The notes beneath the pieces are model-generated. The model searched no databases. It was not told the origin of the DNA and worked only from the letters and a program-made list of their open reading frames with translations. The translations under genes were made by a program, and so were the position numbers. Shown here one piece after another: positions 18,893 to 27,314 of a stretch of 64,000 nt of DNA (position 1 is its first letter; every line of letters begins with the position of its first letter). This DNA is from Paraburkholderia xenovorans LB400 (GTDB lineage Bacteria > Pseudomonadota > Gammaproteobacteria > Burkholderiales > Burkholderiaceae), in the NCBI RefSeq assembly GCF_000013645.1, contig NC_007951.1, positions 744,001 through 808,000 on the forward strand, read 5' to 3'.

Positions 18893-19831
18893 TCAGAATT
18901 CAAGTGCGATATGGCTATACGTTGGATCGTTGAAGGTTTCGTCCATTGCCTTCGCAAACGGAGTAGCACGGATCTTAAAGATGCCCTCCCAGTCGATCAC
19001 TTCGAATTCGTCACCGGCCGTCAGTGCTTTGAGCTGGTCGGCGGTAAAGGGCGGATTCTTGCTGAAGAGCGCATAGACCTTCAGCAGCACATAGAAGAGG
19101 CCGTAGGGAATCCGGACGATCGCACAGCGGGCTTTCGTGGCGCGCTTGATCTGTCGAATGATGTCGATATAGTCGACGCGCTCCAGCCCGGTAATGTTGA
19201 ACGCTTGGCCTTTGATGCGCGATTCGATGCAACTGATGATCACGTTGCAGAAGTCTCCGACGTACAACGGCTGGCGCATGTAGCGTCCGCTGCCCGGAAT
19301 CGGAAATACCGGAACGCGATGCATGAAGCGCGACAGCCAGCCCAGATGTTTGCGGTCGAACCAGCCAAACATCAAAGTGGGCCGCAGCACGACGCATTCG
19401 ATGCCCGACGCGAGCACGATTTCCTCCTGCTCGCGTTTGGTGTCCGTATAGAAATCTTCGCCGACCGAATTCACGACCGAGGAGCTGATGTGTACGGTGT
19501 ACGGGATCTGGTAACGCTTGATCACCTCAAGCAGATTTCGCGTCGACGTGATGTTGTTGCGAATGAACGGCTCGAGCGTCGGTGCGCCGATCTGCGCCTG
19601 CAACATGACGACGAGATCGGCAGCCTTGAAGTGCTGTTCCCATTCGCCTCGCTCGGCCAGATCGGCGTAAATTGCCGTGACGTCCGGATGGACCTGGCGA
19701 AGCACTTCGAGGTTGGCCTTATGCTTGTCGATCACGACCAGATTGCTATACCCGCGCGCTTTCAGTCGCGCGACGAGGTTCTGGCCGACAAGGCCGGCGC
19801 CGCCTGGAAGAAGAATGCGGGTTTGGTTCAT
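18893..19831 (-). CDS. NAD-dependent epimerase/dehydratase, extended SDR
   Basis: 312 aa. The nucleotide-binding LLPGGAGLVGQNLVARLK is at the N terminus, the catalytic YxxxK is visible as YTDTK preceded by HISSSVVNSVG, and GSGRYMRQPLYVGDFCNV follows. This is the extended short-chain dehydrogenase fold acting on NDP-sugars or related substrates. It stands between the membrane protein gene (116-bp gap upstream) and the FAD oxidoreductase (14 bp). Acting with that oxidoreductase on one substrate is plausible, but the product is not known. Confidence 0.88.
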   Translation of the reverse strand: MNQTRILLPGGAGLVGQNLVARLKARGYSNLVVIDKHKANLEVLRQVHPDVTAIYADLAERGEWEQHFKAADLVVMLQAQIGAPTLEPFIRNNITSTRNLLEVIKRYQIPYTVHISSSVVNSVGEDFYTDTKREQEEIVLASGIECVVLRPTLMFGWFDRKHLGWLSRFMHRVPVFPIPGSGRYMRQPLYVGDFCNVIISCIESRIKGQAFNITGLERVDYIDIIRQIKRATKARCAIVRIPYGLFYVLLKVYALFSKNPPFTADQLKALTAGDEFEVIDWEGIFKIRATPFAKAMDETFNDPTYSHIALEF

Positions 19832-19947
19832 ACGGAGCTCGTTGAATAGGGGTGTTCTGCAACTTTGTGAGGGCTAGATCATACAAGCAAGCCCGAAACG
19901 TCTAGAAAAATGCCTGGTTTGACGACGTGGCGAAACTACGTGGCCGC

Positions 19948-21660
19948 CTACCTGGCCGGAATTTGCAGTGTCGCGGACATCGGCCTATCCGCAGCCAAGG
20001 CGCAATACTCATCTCCAGCCGTCTGCCCATTTACTCGTATCCCGCCGCTTGCCGGGGCCGTAAAGAATGCGGTCCAACCGCTGTGCAAGGCGTTCCCGCT
20101 GTATGTCCCGCGAAGATCGTTGCGCTCGCCGCCAGTCACGCCTGTGCCTAACGTTGCGTGGGTGGTGGCGTCGGTCAGAACGACGGCCCGAGGTGTGTGG
20201 CCACGAGCTGTCTCGTAGATCCACCCCGTTGCACGATAGACGCCGGGAGTTGTGGTGGCCGATATTCTGTCGAGAGATCCGTCGCACAAAACGGTGGGGT
20301 CAACGGTAACCGGTGCTACCAGATAGTCCGGCTGATTGGGTGCGAAAATCGAGAGCTGGGCGGCCTCTGCCAGCTTTGCGTCGTTAACCAAAATCTCGGG
20401 AAACGGATAGACTGCCTTGGTGATGTCTGGATCATATACATGGGCTCTCAGCGCCAAGCCCGCGACGAGACGAGCGTAGCTGACGTCGCGATCAGCCCTG
20501 AAACTCAGGCGCTGCCCTGAGGCAACCAGCAGCGTTGCCAGTACAGTTACGAACAGCACGCGCCTGCATTGTTTGCCAGCCTCGACGTTCAACACGGCAA
20601 AGATGCCAATCGCGAGCCAACCCATCAGCGAAGCTGTCGTGTAGCGCGAGGCAAGGGCGGTTCCGAGACCGAACCACAGGCGTCCGCTCGCCGTCAGTAA
20701 CGCGTTGCCCGTGACGAACAAGGCAAATGCAAGCAGGGATACGCCACGCGGACGACTTTCTCCGGACTTGACAGCATTGATGCTGTATACCGCTAGCGCA
20801 GTCAACGCGAGCGCTCCCGTCACGTACGAAGCTGGGACACCAAGCCGTACGTTGAACGCGGGTGCGCCAAGATAGAGCAGCATGTATTGAAGCGCAGCAA
20901 ACGGATGCTGAGGCAAGCTGGTCATCAAATCGCCGCTGCTCGCCGACTTTTGCCAGTCGACGAAATACACGACCCAGACTGCGACTGTTACGGCGCAAAT
21001 GACGGTGAGGTCGCGCCGCCTCAATCGCCGATAAATCGCTTGAACGATCAGGACTGGAAACACGAGAACGCCGCTCGACATCGAATACGCCGCGACTGTC
21101 GCGCTTATGAGTGCCACCGCTAGCCATCCGTGCGACTTCGCTCGCTCGCTTTGGGCGAGCGCTTCGGCCGTACGGTCGAGTGCATGGAACGCAAGTAGAG
21201 CAAAGAGATAGACAGCGAACCACTGGCTTTGGAAGCCCCACGTGAAGTTCTCTTTCTGAGCCCACGAAAAGACGAACACGAGGACGGCGCCTGCGAGTCC
21301 GAGGCGCGCTTCGCGCCCAAGCGTGGCGCAGTGGTGGACTGCAATGCGAAAGAAGGTCATCGCGAGCAGGGCCGCCAGTGCGAGATTCGCCACGAGCGAG
21401 AAGACGTTTCGTCCACCAAAAAAACGAACGTCGGCGAAAAAGATTAGCCGTGAGAATGCGAGGCGGTGCTCATTGTGTTGTTCGAAGAACGCATGCCATG
21501 GGTTTTGTATGGCACGCATATAGAAGCCGATGGCCCCGTCCCACGAATCGCCGAATGGTAGGGGCGAAAAGTGCTGCCAAACCCCGAGTGTCGTTGTCGT
21601 GAGCGTAAAGACGCCCAGTGCGAACACTGCAAAGTTACCAATTCTTTCTCCTCGACTCAT
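19948..21660 (-). CDS. Polytopic membrane protein, candidate GT-C arabinofuranosyltransferase
   Basis: 570 aa with about ten to eleven hydrophobic segments over residues ~10-420 and a ~140-residue soluble C terminus. The first outer loop contains LPFGDSWDGAIGFY, with acidic residues placed as in GT-C enzymes, and a conserved-looking EQHNEHRLAF. A GAGGCGG ribosome-binding site precedes the ATG at 21660. The gene follows the DprE2-like reductase by 13 bases, in the same block as all visible steps of polyprenyl-phospho-arabinose synthesis. A role as the transferase that uses this donor is inferred from context only. Acceptor unknown. Confidence 0.78.
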   Translation of the reverse strand: MSRGERIGNFAVFALGVFTLTTTTLGVWQHFSPLPFGDSWDGAIGFYMRAIQNPWHAFFEQHNEHRLAFSRLIFFADVRFFGGRNVFSLVANLALAALLAMTFFRIAVHHCATLGREARLGLAGAVLVFVFSWAQKENFTWGFQSQWFAVYLFALLAFHALDRTAEALAQSERAKSHGWLAVALISATVAAYSMSSGVLVFPVLIVQAIYRRLRRRDLTVICAVTVAVWVVYFVDWQKSASSGDLMTSLPQHPFAALQYMLLYLGAPAFNVRLGVPASYVTGALALTALAVYSINAVKSGESRPRGVSLLAFALFVTGNALLTASGRLWFGLGTALASRYTTASLMGWLAIGIFAVLNVEAGKQCRRVLFVTVLATLLVASGQRLSFRADRDVSYARLVAGLALRAHVYDPDITKAVYPFPEILVNDAKLAEAAQLSIFAPNQPDYLVAPVTVDPTVLCDGSLDRISATTTPGVYRATGWIYETARGHTPRAVVLTDATTHATLGTGVTGGERNDLRGTYSGNALHSGWTAFFTAPASGGIRVNGQTAGDEYCALAADRPMSATLQIPAR

Positions 21661-21673
21661 AGTTACCGCCGCC

Positions 21674-22414
21674 TCACAGCGACGCGCGCTTGAACAGGAA
21701 TCGCGGCACGCAGCGGATGATCAGCATGATGATTGCCCAGAACCAGCGGGTGTACAGGACGTCCTTGCGCTTTTCGACCGCCCGTACGATGTCGGTCGCC
21801 ACTTGATCGGGCGTTGCAACGAGTGGTCCCGGCAAAGGCAAACCTGCCGTCATCGGCGTAGCGACGAACCCGGGCTTGACCGTCATGACATGTACGCCAG
21901 ACTTGAATAGCCTTGCATTCAATCCTTCGCAGAATGCGGAAAGCGCCGCCTTCGCGCTGCCGTACAGATAGTTCGACGGACGGCCGCGATCACCCGCCAC
22001 GGACGAGATTACCGCCAACGCGCCGCGCTTTTGCGCTTCGAGGATGTTCGCGATTGGCGTCAACAGGGCAATGACCGAGACGGCATTGGTGTTAAATTCG
22101 CGCACCGCCAGTGCGGGATCCGCTTGGCACCTGGCCTGGTCCGGCAGCGTGCCGGGCGCGACCAGTACGATATCGAGCGCGCCCAGTTCGGTCTTGCAGC
22201 GCTCGAGCATGCCCGCATGACGATCCAGACTGTCGATGTCGAGTTGATGGCACGCGGCGAGTTGAGCGCCGCGCGAGGTCAGATCGTCGGCGATCTGCTG
22301 GAGGCGTTCGCCATTGCGAGCCACCAGAAAAAAGCGTGCGCCTTCTGAAGCCCATTTGCGGGCACAAGCAATGGCAATCGCCGACGTAGCGCCGACGATA
22401 AGAATGTTTTTCAT
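21674..22414 (-). CDS. Short-chain dehydrogenase, DprE2-like (decaprenylphospho-2-keto-arabinose reductase)
   Basis: 246 aa from the ATG at 22414, which overlaps the stop of the DprE1-like gene (ATGA). Classical SDR landmarks are NILIVGATSAIAIACARKW (cofactor), VISSVAGDRG and the YLYGSAKAAL catalytic YxxxK. The short hydrophobic C terminus FWAIIMLIIRCVPRFLFKR is as in DprE2. In mycobacteria DprE2 reduces the 2-keto intermediate made by DprE1 to decaprenylphospho-arabinofuranose. The paired, coupled arrangement with an oxidase of the DprE1 type supports the same step here. A 23-codon upstream extension in frame is ignored because the glycine-rich motif must be close to the N terminus. Confidence 0.87.
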   Translation of the reverse strand: MKNILIVGATSAIAIACARKWASEGARFFLVARNGERLQQIADDLTSRGAQLAACHQLDIDSLDRHAGMLERCKTELGALDIVLVAPGTLPDQARCQADPALAVREFNTNAVSVIALLTPIANILEAQKRGALAVISSVAGDRGRPSNYLYGSAKAALSAFCEGLNARLFKSGVHVMTVKPGFVATPMTAGLPLPGPLVATPDQVATDIVRAVEKRKDVLYTRWFWAIIMLIIRCVPRFLFKRASL

Positions 22415-23727
22415 GTTCGAGTAGTCCGTTCCCAGAAGCGCGAAAGCAGGGCAGGGTCGCGCAGCGCTTCGAGTTGATGCCATTGAGGGTAGGCGGTGCG
22501 AAAGTCGGCGCCAGACATGTGCGCGTCCTTGGCCGGGTAGATGCGACCACCCGCTTCGCTCACGATCGCATCGAGTCTGGCGAAAAGTCGTGTATTCAAC
22601 GCATCGCGCTGGGGGAAATCAAGTGCGAGCGATGTGCCTTCGCGCGGAAAGGATAACAAACCGGGCGAACGCAAATCGCCGCAGCGTTTCATCACCGCGA
22701 GAAACGAGCCGGTGCCGCTTTCGGAAATGGCGTCGAGAATCTCGCGCGTTGCTTCACGTGCCGAGCTCGGCGGCACCACGCACTGATACTGCTGAAAGCC
22801 CGCGCGGCCATAGATGCGGTTCCATTCCAGCAAGCTGTCCAGCGGGTAGAAGTAGGTGTCGTAACTGACCGTTGCGCTGACTTCGCCGCTTTGTTGCTTC
22901 TGATAGTAGAGCTCGTTGAGTGCACGTAATGTAACGCGGTTGAACACTGGAATCGGCAGCGTAAACGGGACGATGCGCTTCGTGCGGCGTTCAACTTCGA
23001 GCGGGCCCTCCGTTGCATGGTCGCCCACCATGAAGATGCCGCGCCCGAGCGCCGAGCCGCGGCTTTGGCAATCAACCCATGCAACGCTGTATTCGTGCAG
23101 GGGGTCGAGCCGTTCGGATAGTGCGAAGAACTCGTCGAGATTGGTGAAGCGAATGCTCTTCATGGCGATCATGCTCGAGCGGATCGGCATCAATTGAATC
23201 TCCGCCCACAGGATCAAACCGGTGAGACCGAGTCCACCAATTGTTGCGGCGAAGAATTCAGGCTGTTCGTCGGGTGAGCATTCAAACTGCGTGCCGTCAC
23301 TGCGCGCGAGCGCAAAGCGGCGCACGTGCCGGCCGAAGGTGCCGCGCACGTGATGATTCTTGCCGTGGACATCGTTGGCGATAGCGCCGCCCAAAGTCGC
23401 GTATTTGGTGCCAGGCGTCACCGGCAACATCCAGCCGCGGGGAATGGCGACATCGAGAATCTGTTCGAGTGTCACGCCAGGTTCCGCGCGCAGCACGCCG
23501 GTTTGCCAGTCCGCTGCAATCAGGCGGTCGAGCGCTAGAGTCTGCACGACATGGCCCGAGGCGGCGAGACAACTGTCGCCATAACTGCGGCCATTGCCGA
23601 ACGCGAGGGTGGTTCCGCTTTCGCGGCTCGCGTCCAGCCACGCGGCTTGTGCGGAGTCACGCCATGCAACGCCGTGGACTTCCTGCGGCAGATGTGGGTA
23701 ACGTCCCCAGGACAGTACAGTACTCAT
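22411..23727 (-). CDS. FAD-binding oxidoreductase, DprE1-like (polyprenylphospho-ribose 2-oxidase)
   Basis: 438 aa of the vanillyl-alcohol-oxidase fold. The FAD-binding segment FGNGRSYGDSC is at residues ~43-53, TPGTKYATLGGAIANDVHG and HGKNHHVRGTFGRHV at ~105-135, and the C-terminal KDAHMSGADFRTAYPQW at ~400. The HGKNHH motif and the C-terminal lysine region are the closest match to DprE1, which oxidises the 2-hydroxyl of decaprenylphospho-ribose. The gene is directly coupled to a DprE2-like reductase, and the preceding gene encodes a DPPR-synthase-like enzyme three bases away, which strongly supports the assignment. Confidence 0.88.
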   Translation of the reverse strand: MSTVLSWGRYPHLPQEVHGVAWRDSAQAAWLDASRESGTTLAFGNGRSYGDSCLAASGHVVQTLALDRLIAADWQTGVLRAEPGVTLEQILDVAIPRGWMLPVTPGTKYATLGGAIANDVHGKNHHVRGTFGRHVRRFALARSDGTQFECSPDEQPEFFAATIGGLGLTGLILWAEIQLMPIRSSMIAMKSIRFTNLDEFFALSERLDPLHEYSVAWVDCQSRGSALGRGIFMVGDHATEGPLEVERRTKRIVPFTLPIPVFNRVTLRALNELYYQKQQSGEVSATVSYDTYFYPLDSLLEWNRIYGRAGFQQYQCVVPPSSAREATREILDAISESGTGSFLAVMKRCGDLRSPGLLSFPREGTSLALDFPQRDALNTRLFARLDAIVSEAGGRIYPAKDAHMSGADFRTAYPQWHQLEALRDPALLSRFWERTTRT

Positions 23728-23730
23728 CGA

Positions 23731-25155
23731 TTAGATGGCCGCCCAGAAAACCAGGCCGCACAGCACGACGACAGCGAGGCTGACACGATCGCGCGCCGCG
23801 AAAACGATCGGGTCGTCGTGCATCAGACCGCGATGCGCAATGATCCAGGTGCGGCTGACCCAGTAGAGCAGTAGCGGGCAGGCAAGCCAGATGACTTGCG
23901 GATGACGATACATGCCGGCGGTTTTTGCGTCCTGAATGTAGAGAGCAAGCACGAGCACGGCCAGATAACCAGACGAAGTCCCGAGCGACGAGATGAGCGA
24001 CAGGTCACTTGCGACATAACCGCGCCCGCGCGTTTTAACGAGACCTCGCTCTTTCATCGAATGCAGTTCCGCGTATCGCTTGACAAGCGCGAGACTCAGG
24101 AAGATGAACATCGAGAAAGCTAGCAGCCAGAACGTCAACTGCGCGCCGACTCCCGCTGTGCCGGCGATGATCCGGATCGTGTACAGCATGGCCAGCACGA
24201 CGACGTCGACCATCACCTGACGCTTGAGGAACATCGAGTACGCCAGCGTCAATGCGTAATAGCCAAGCAGGACCACTGAGAATCGCCACGGCAGGAAGAA
24301 CCACGCCATGGTGAACGAGCCGACCAATAGGACAGGAAAGAGGCCTAGTCCCCAAGTGAGTGGCAGCGCGCCTGACGCGAGCGGACGCCTGCGCTTGACG
24401 GGGTGGTGGCGGTCGTCTTCGAGATCGAGCAAGTCGTTGAGCAGATAAACACTCGATGCACACAGGCCGAACGTGAGAAACGCCACGATGGCAGCAATCG
24501 CGAGGTCCGGGGACGACAACTTGTGTCCCGCCAGCAACGGGACGAAGATTAGCAGGTTCTTCAGCCACTGATGTAGGCGCAACGATTTGGCCCAGGTCCT
24601 CGCGAAAGGGGGGCGGGATTCGATCACACGCTCCACGTTGCCGATCTCGCGAGCGGCGCGCTCCACACCATTCGAGGGGTTGACCACGTACGCGCGGTCG
24701 GCGGATTGCCACACCGCTACGTCGTCATGCGAGTTGCCGGCATAGTCGAAGCCTTTTTCGCCGTATTCGGCTACGAGTTTTTCCCGCTTTTTGTGGGCCG
24801 ATAAGTTTACGTTTTCATTGCTGGCGAACGTTTTGTCGAACAGACCTAGATGCGCCGAAATGGCCTGCGCGTAGCGCTCATGGCTTGCGGTGGCCAGTAC
24901 CAGCGTGCGGCCGGATTTGCGCTCCGTTTTCAGCCATTCGAGCACGGTGGCGTCGTAGGGCAGAACGGCAACGTCGACGTTGGTCGCCCCGGCAAGACGC
25001 GCCTTCAGGCCAGGCTTGCCCTCGCGCGCGAGCCACAGCAGCGGCTCGTAGAAGCGGTGAGGGGCGGCCTTCAGGTAGGCGAAACCCGACTCGATCAGGA
25101 CGTCTGAGCGAATCAAAGTGCCATCTAGGTCGACGACGAGTGGTTTGCTGCGCAT
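23731..25155 (-). CDS. HAD hydrolase - UbiA prenyltransferase fusion, polyprenyl phosphate phosphoribosyltransferase (DPPR synthase-like)
   Basis: 474 aa. The N-terminal ~190 residues are a HAD-type phosphatase (VVDLDGTLIRSD, LVLATAS, AGNSHDDVAVW). Residues ~195-474 are a UbiA membrane domain with eight to nine helices and the DPPR-synthase form of the aspartate-rich motif, NDLLDLEDDRHHPVKRR followed by RPLASG. In mycobacteria the UbiA enzyme puts 5-phosphoribose from PRPP onto decaprenyl phosphate. The HAD domain could remove the 5-phosphate, completing the step before DprE1. First gene of the minus-strand block, divergent from the glycosyltransferase gene at 25502. Confidence 0.9.
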   Translation of the reverse strand: MRSKPLVVDLDGTLIRSDVLIESGFAYLKAAPHRFYEPLLWLAREGKPGLKARLAGATNVDVAVLPYDATVLEWLKTERKSGRTLVLATASHERYAQAISAHLGLFDKTFASNENVNLSAHKKREKLVAEYGEKGFDYAGNSHDDVAVWQSADRAYVVNPSNGVERAAREIGNVERVIESRPPFARTWAKSLRLHQWLKNLLIFVPLLAGHKLSSPDLAIAAIVAFLTFGLCASSVYLLNDLLDLEDDRHHPVKRRRPLASGALPLTWGLGLFPVLLVGSFTMAWFFLPWRFSVVLLGYYALTLAYSMFLKRQVMVDVVVLAMLYTIRIIAGTAGVGAQLTFWLLAFSMFIFLSLALVKRYAELHSMKERGLVKTRGRGYVASDLSLISSLGTSSGYLAVLVLALYIQDAKTAGMYRHPQVIWLACPLLLYWVSRTWIIAHRGLMHDDPIVFAARDRVSLAVVVLCGLVFWAAI

Positions 25156-25501
25156 TCAGTCTGCCCTATGGGCGATAGTCATTTTGATGAGCGACGGGCC
25201 GCCGTGGGAGACGCCGTACTGCCGCTTTTGTTTCGCCCAGTTACTGGGCGCTCGGAGTTGGGCGGCGTTACTTTACTATTCCGTGATAGCGGGCACAACC
25301 TTACATGTGAAAGTGCTCAATTTTGAGGCACAACTACCGATCTGGGGAGAAAAATAGGGCTGATGCATGCGTATCTGGCAGTAACAAAAGGAAAGGCGGG
25401 TTGCCGAAGCTTGGAATTTTGAGCAAAATTCCGGTTTGTTGCGGCCACACAACGAAGCACCCACACAACGTGCCCACCCATAAGGCACGCAGTTACTACA
25501 C
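25156..25501. other. Divergent intergenic region between the arabinose-lipid block and the wbi-like block
   Basis: 346 bases with no gene. It should contain the promoters of both divergent operons. An inverted repeat GGAATTTT-GAGC-AAAATTCC lies at 25413-25432, a possible operator. No certain -35/-10 pair was identified. Confidence 0.5.
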
Positions 25502-26347
25502 ATGAAAGCTACGCACGCGCCGCATTCCGAATCCGAGGGGTTGTCCGTGTCGGTGGTGACCTACCGCCCGGATATCGAACAACTAACGTCCACGCTCGCC
25601 GGCCTTGCGGCGGCATGTGACGCGTTACGTGTCGGCCGCCCTGCTTTGCCGGTGGTGCTGTTTCTGGTGGATAACGGTGGTCTGCCTGCCATTCAGGCTG
25701 CACTGGCCGAACTCCAACGGCACGACGTATCCACGACCATCATCGCTGGACACGGTAATGTGGGCTACGGCCGTGGTCACAATCTCGCGATTGAACGGAG
25801 CGCCAGTCAGTATCACCTTGTGCTGAACCCCGACATCGATCTCGCTCGTGACGCGCTTAGCGAAGCCTTTGATTTTTTCGAGGCGCATGCCGAAGCGGGG
25901 CTCATCACGCCGTGGATCGGCGACGAGCATGGCGATCAACAGTTTCTGTGCCGGCGCTATCCGACTTTAATCGATCTGTTTGCGCGCGGCTTTTTGCCTG
26001 CGGGGTTGCGGCGACTATTCTCGCGTCGCCTCGCTCGCTACGAGATGCGTGACCAGATCAACGCGCGCGATATCGTCTGGGATCCACCGATCGTCAGCGG
26101 CTGTTTCATGTTGTTTCGCACGAGCGTTCTGAAGCGGTTGGCGGGTTTCGACACCCGTTACTTCCTGTACTTTGAGGATTACGATTTGAGCCTTCGCGCA
26201 CATGACGTAACGCGTGTCGTCTACGCGCCTTCGGTGCGCGTATTGCATCACGGCGGCGGGGCGGTGCGCAAAGGCTCCGCGCACATTCGCATGTTCATGG
26301 CGTCGGCGTATAAATTCTTCAACCGGTTTGGCTGGAAGTGGCTATGA
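25502..26347 (+). CDS. Glycosyltransferase family 2 (WbiF/WbbL-like)
   Basis: 281 aa. The GT2 fold is seen in VSVVTYRPDIEQL, VLFLVDNGG, GHGNVGYGRGHNLAIE and LVLNPDIDLARDAL. The C-terminal half has PPIVSGCFMLFRTSVLKRL and RYFLYFEDYDLSLRA, which is the arrangement of rhamnosyltransferases such as WbbL. It is coupled by an ATGA overlap to the following epimerase/reductase gene and heads a four-gene + strand block with the order glycosyltransferase, NAD enzyme, initiating transferase, dehydratase, as in the Burkholderia wbiF-wbiI module. A rhamnose or similar transfer onto the lipid-linked amino sugar is likely. Confidence 0.88.
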   Translation: MKATHAPHSESEGLSVSVVTYRPDIEQLTSTLAGLAAACDALRVGRPALPVVLFLVDNGGLPAIQAALAELQRHDVSTTIIAGHGNVGYGRGHNLAIERSASQYHLVLNPDIDLARDALSEAFDFFEAHAEAGLITPWIGDEHGDQQFLCRRYPTLIDLFARGFLPAGLRRLFSRRLARYEMRDQINARDIVWDPPIVSGCFMLFRTSVLKRLAGFDTRYFLYFEDYDLSLRAHDVTRVVYAPSVRVLHHGGGAVRKGSAHIRMFMASAYKFFNRFGWKWL

Positions 26348-27300
26348 GTCATGTGCTCGTCACGGGGGCCAACGGCTTTGTCGGTCATGCGCTATGCCGC
26401 GCATTGCTTAACGCTGGACATACGGTCACCGGCCTCGTTAGGCGCTCAGGGCAGCTTGAAAGCGATGTGAACGAATGGGTCGATGTCAGCGTGGATTTCG
26501 CCGACGTCGACGCGACATGGCCCGCCGCGCTGCAAGTGGACTGTGTCGTGCACCTAGCGGCGCGAGTCCACGTGATGCGCGAAGAGTCTGCCGATCCCGA
26601 CGCGGCGTTTCGCGCGACCAACGTTGATGGCGCGCTTCGCGTTGCCCAGGCCGCACGGCGTCATGGCGTGAGGCGTTTTGTCTTTGTCAGCAGCGTTAAG
26701 GCGCTGGCCGAAGGCGATTCGGGCCGTCCGGTGTGCGAAGACGATCCACCGATGCCACAGGACGCATATGGGCGCTCGAAGCTAGCCGCCGAACAGGCGT
26801 TGTGCAGCTACGGCGAAGAGTCCGGCTTGGACGTCGTGATTGTGCGGCCGCCACTCGTGTATGGGCCACAGGTACGCGCCAATTTCTTGCGATTGATGGA
26901 CGCGGTCTGGAAGGGGATGCCGTTGCCGCTAGCTTCGATCGACGCGCGGCGCAGCCTGATCTATGTCGGGAACCTTGCAGACGCCCTGATGCATTGCGCG
27001 GTAGATCCGCGCGCAGCGTACCAGTGCTTCCATGTTGCAGACGCCGCTGCTCCGACGGTCGCCGAGCTGGCCCGGTCGCTCGCTGGGTATCTGCAAAAGA
27101 CCTCACGGTTGCTGCCAGTACCGCTGGGCTTGTTGCATATCGCGGGTCGGCTGACAGGCCGCTCGGCGCACGTGGACCGCCTTGTGTGCTCCCTCCAGCT
27201 CGACACCACGCGTATACGCACAATGCTCAGCTGGCAACCGCCATATTCCACCGACGAGGGGCTGGCCGAAACCGCCCGTTGGTATCGATCCACGCATTGA
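26344..27300 (+). CDS. wbiG: NAD-dependent epimerase/reductase, WbpV/WbiG-like
   Basis: 318 aa from the ATG overlapping the preceding stop. N-terminal VLVTGANGFVGHALCRALL is the Rossmann motif, followed by DCVVHLAARVHV, FVSSVKALAE and the catalytic YGRSK. This subgroup includes WbpV of Pseudomonas and WbiG of Burkholderia, which act after a WbpM-type 4,6-dehydratase as a 4-keto reductase in UDP-QuiNAc formation. The neighbouring WbpL-like and WbpM-like genes support that reading. An alternative is a C4 epimerase. The GTG at 26338 is a possible earlier start but has no better context. Confidence 0.87.
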   Translation: MSHVLVTGANGFVGHALCRALLNAGHTVTGLVRRSGQLESDVNEWVDVSVDFADVDATWPAALQVDCVVHLAARVHVMREESADPDAAFRATNVDGALRVAQAARRHGVRRFVFVSSVKALAEGDSGRPVCEDDPPMPQDAYGRSKLAAEQALCSYGEESGLDVVIVRPPLVYGPQVRANFLRLMDAVWKGMPLPLASIDARRSLIYVGNLADALMHCAVDPRAAYQCFHVADAAAPTVAELARSLAGYLQKTSRLLPVPLGLLHIAGRLTGRSAHVDRLVCSLQLDTTRIRTMLSWQPPYSTDEGLAETARWYRSTH

Positions 27301-27314
27301 GGGAGCGCATGCTG

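Noticed and set aside
26733..27314. N-terminal extension of the initiating-transferase frame
   Set aside because: It is an out-of-frame overlap of the whole 3' half of wbiG, arginine-rich, without family similarity; the conserved protein starts at 27309 or 27315.
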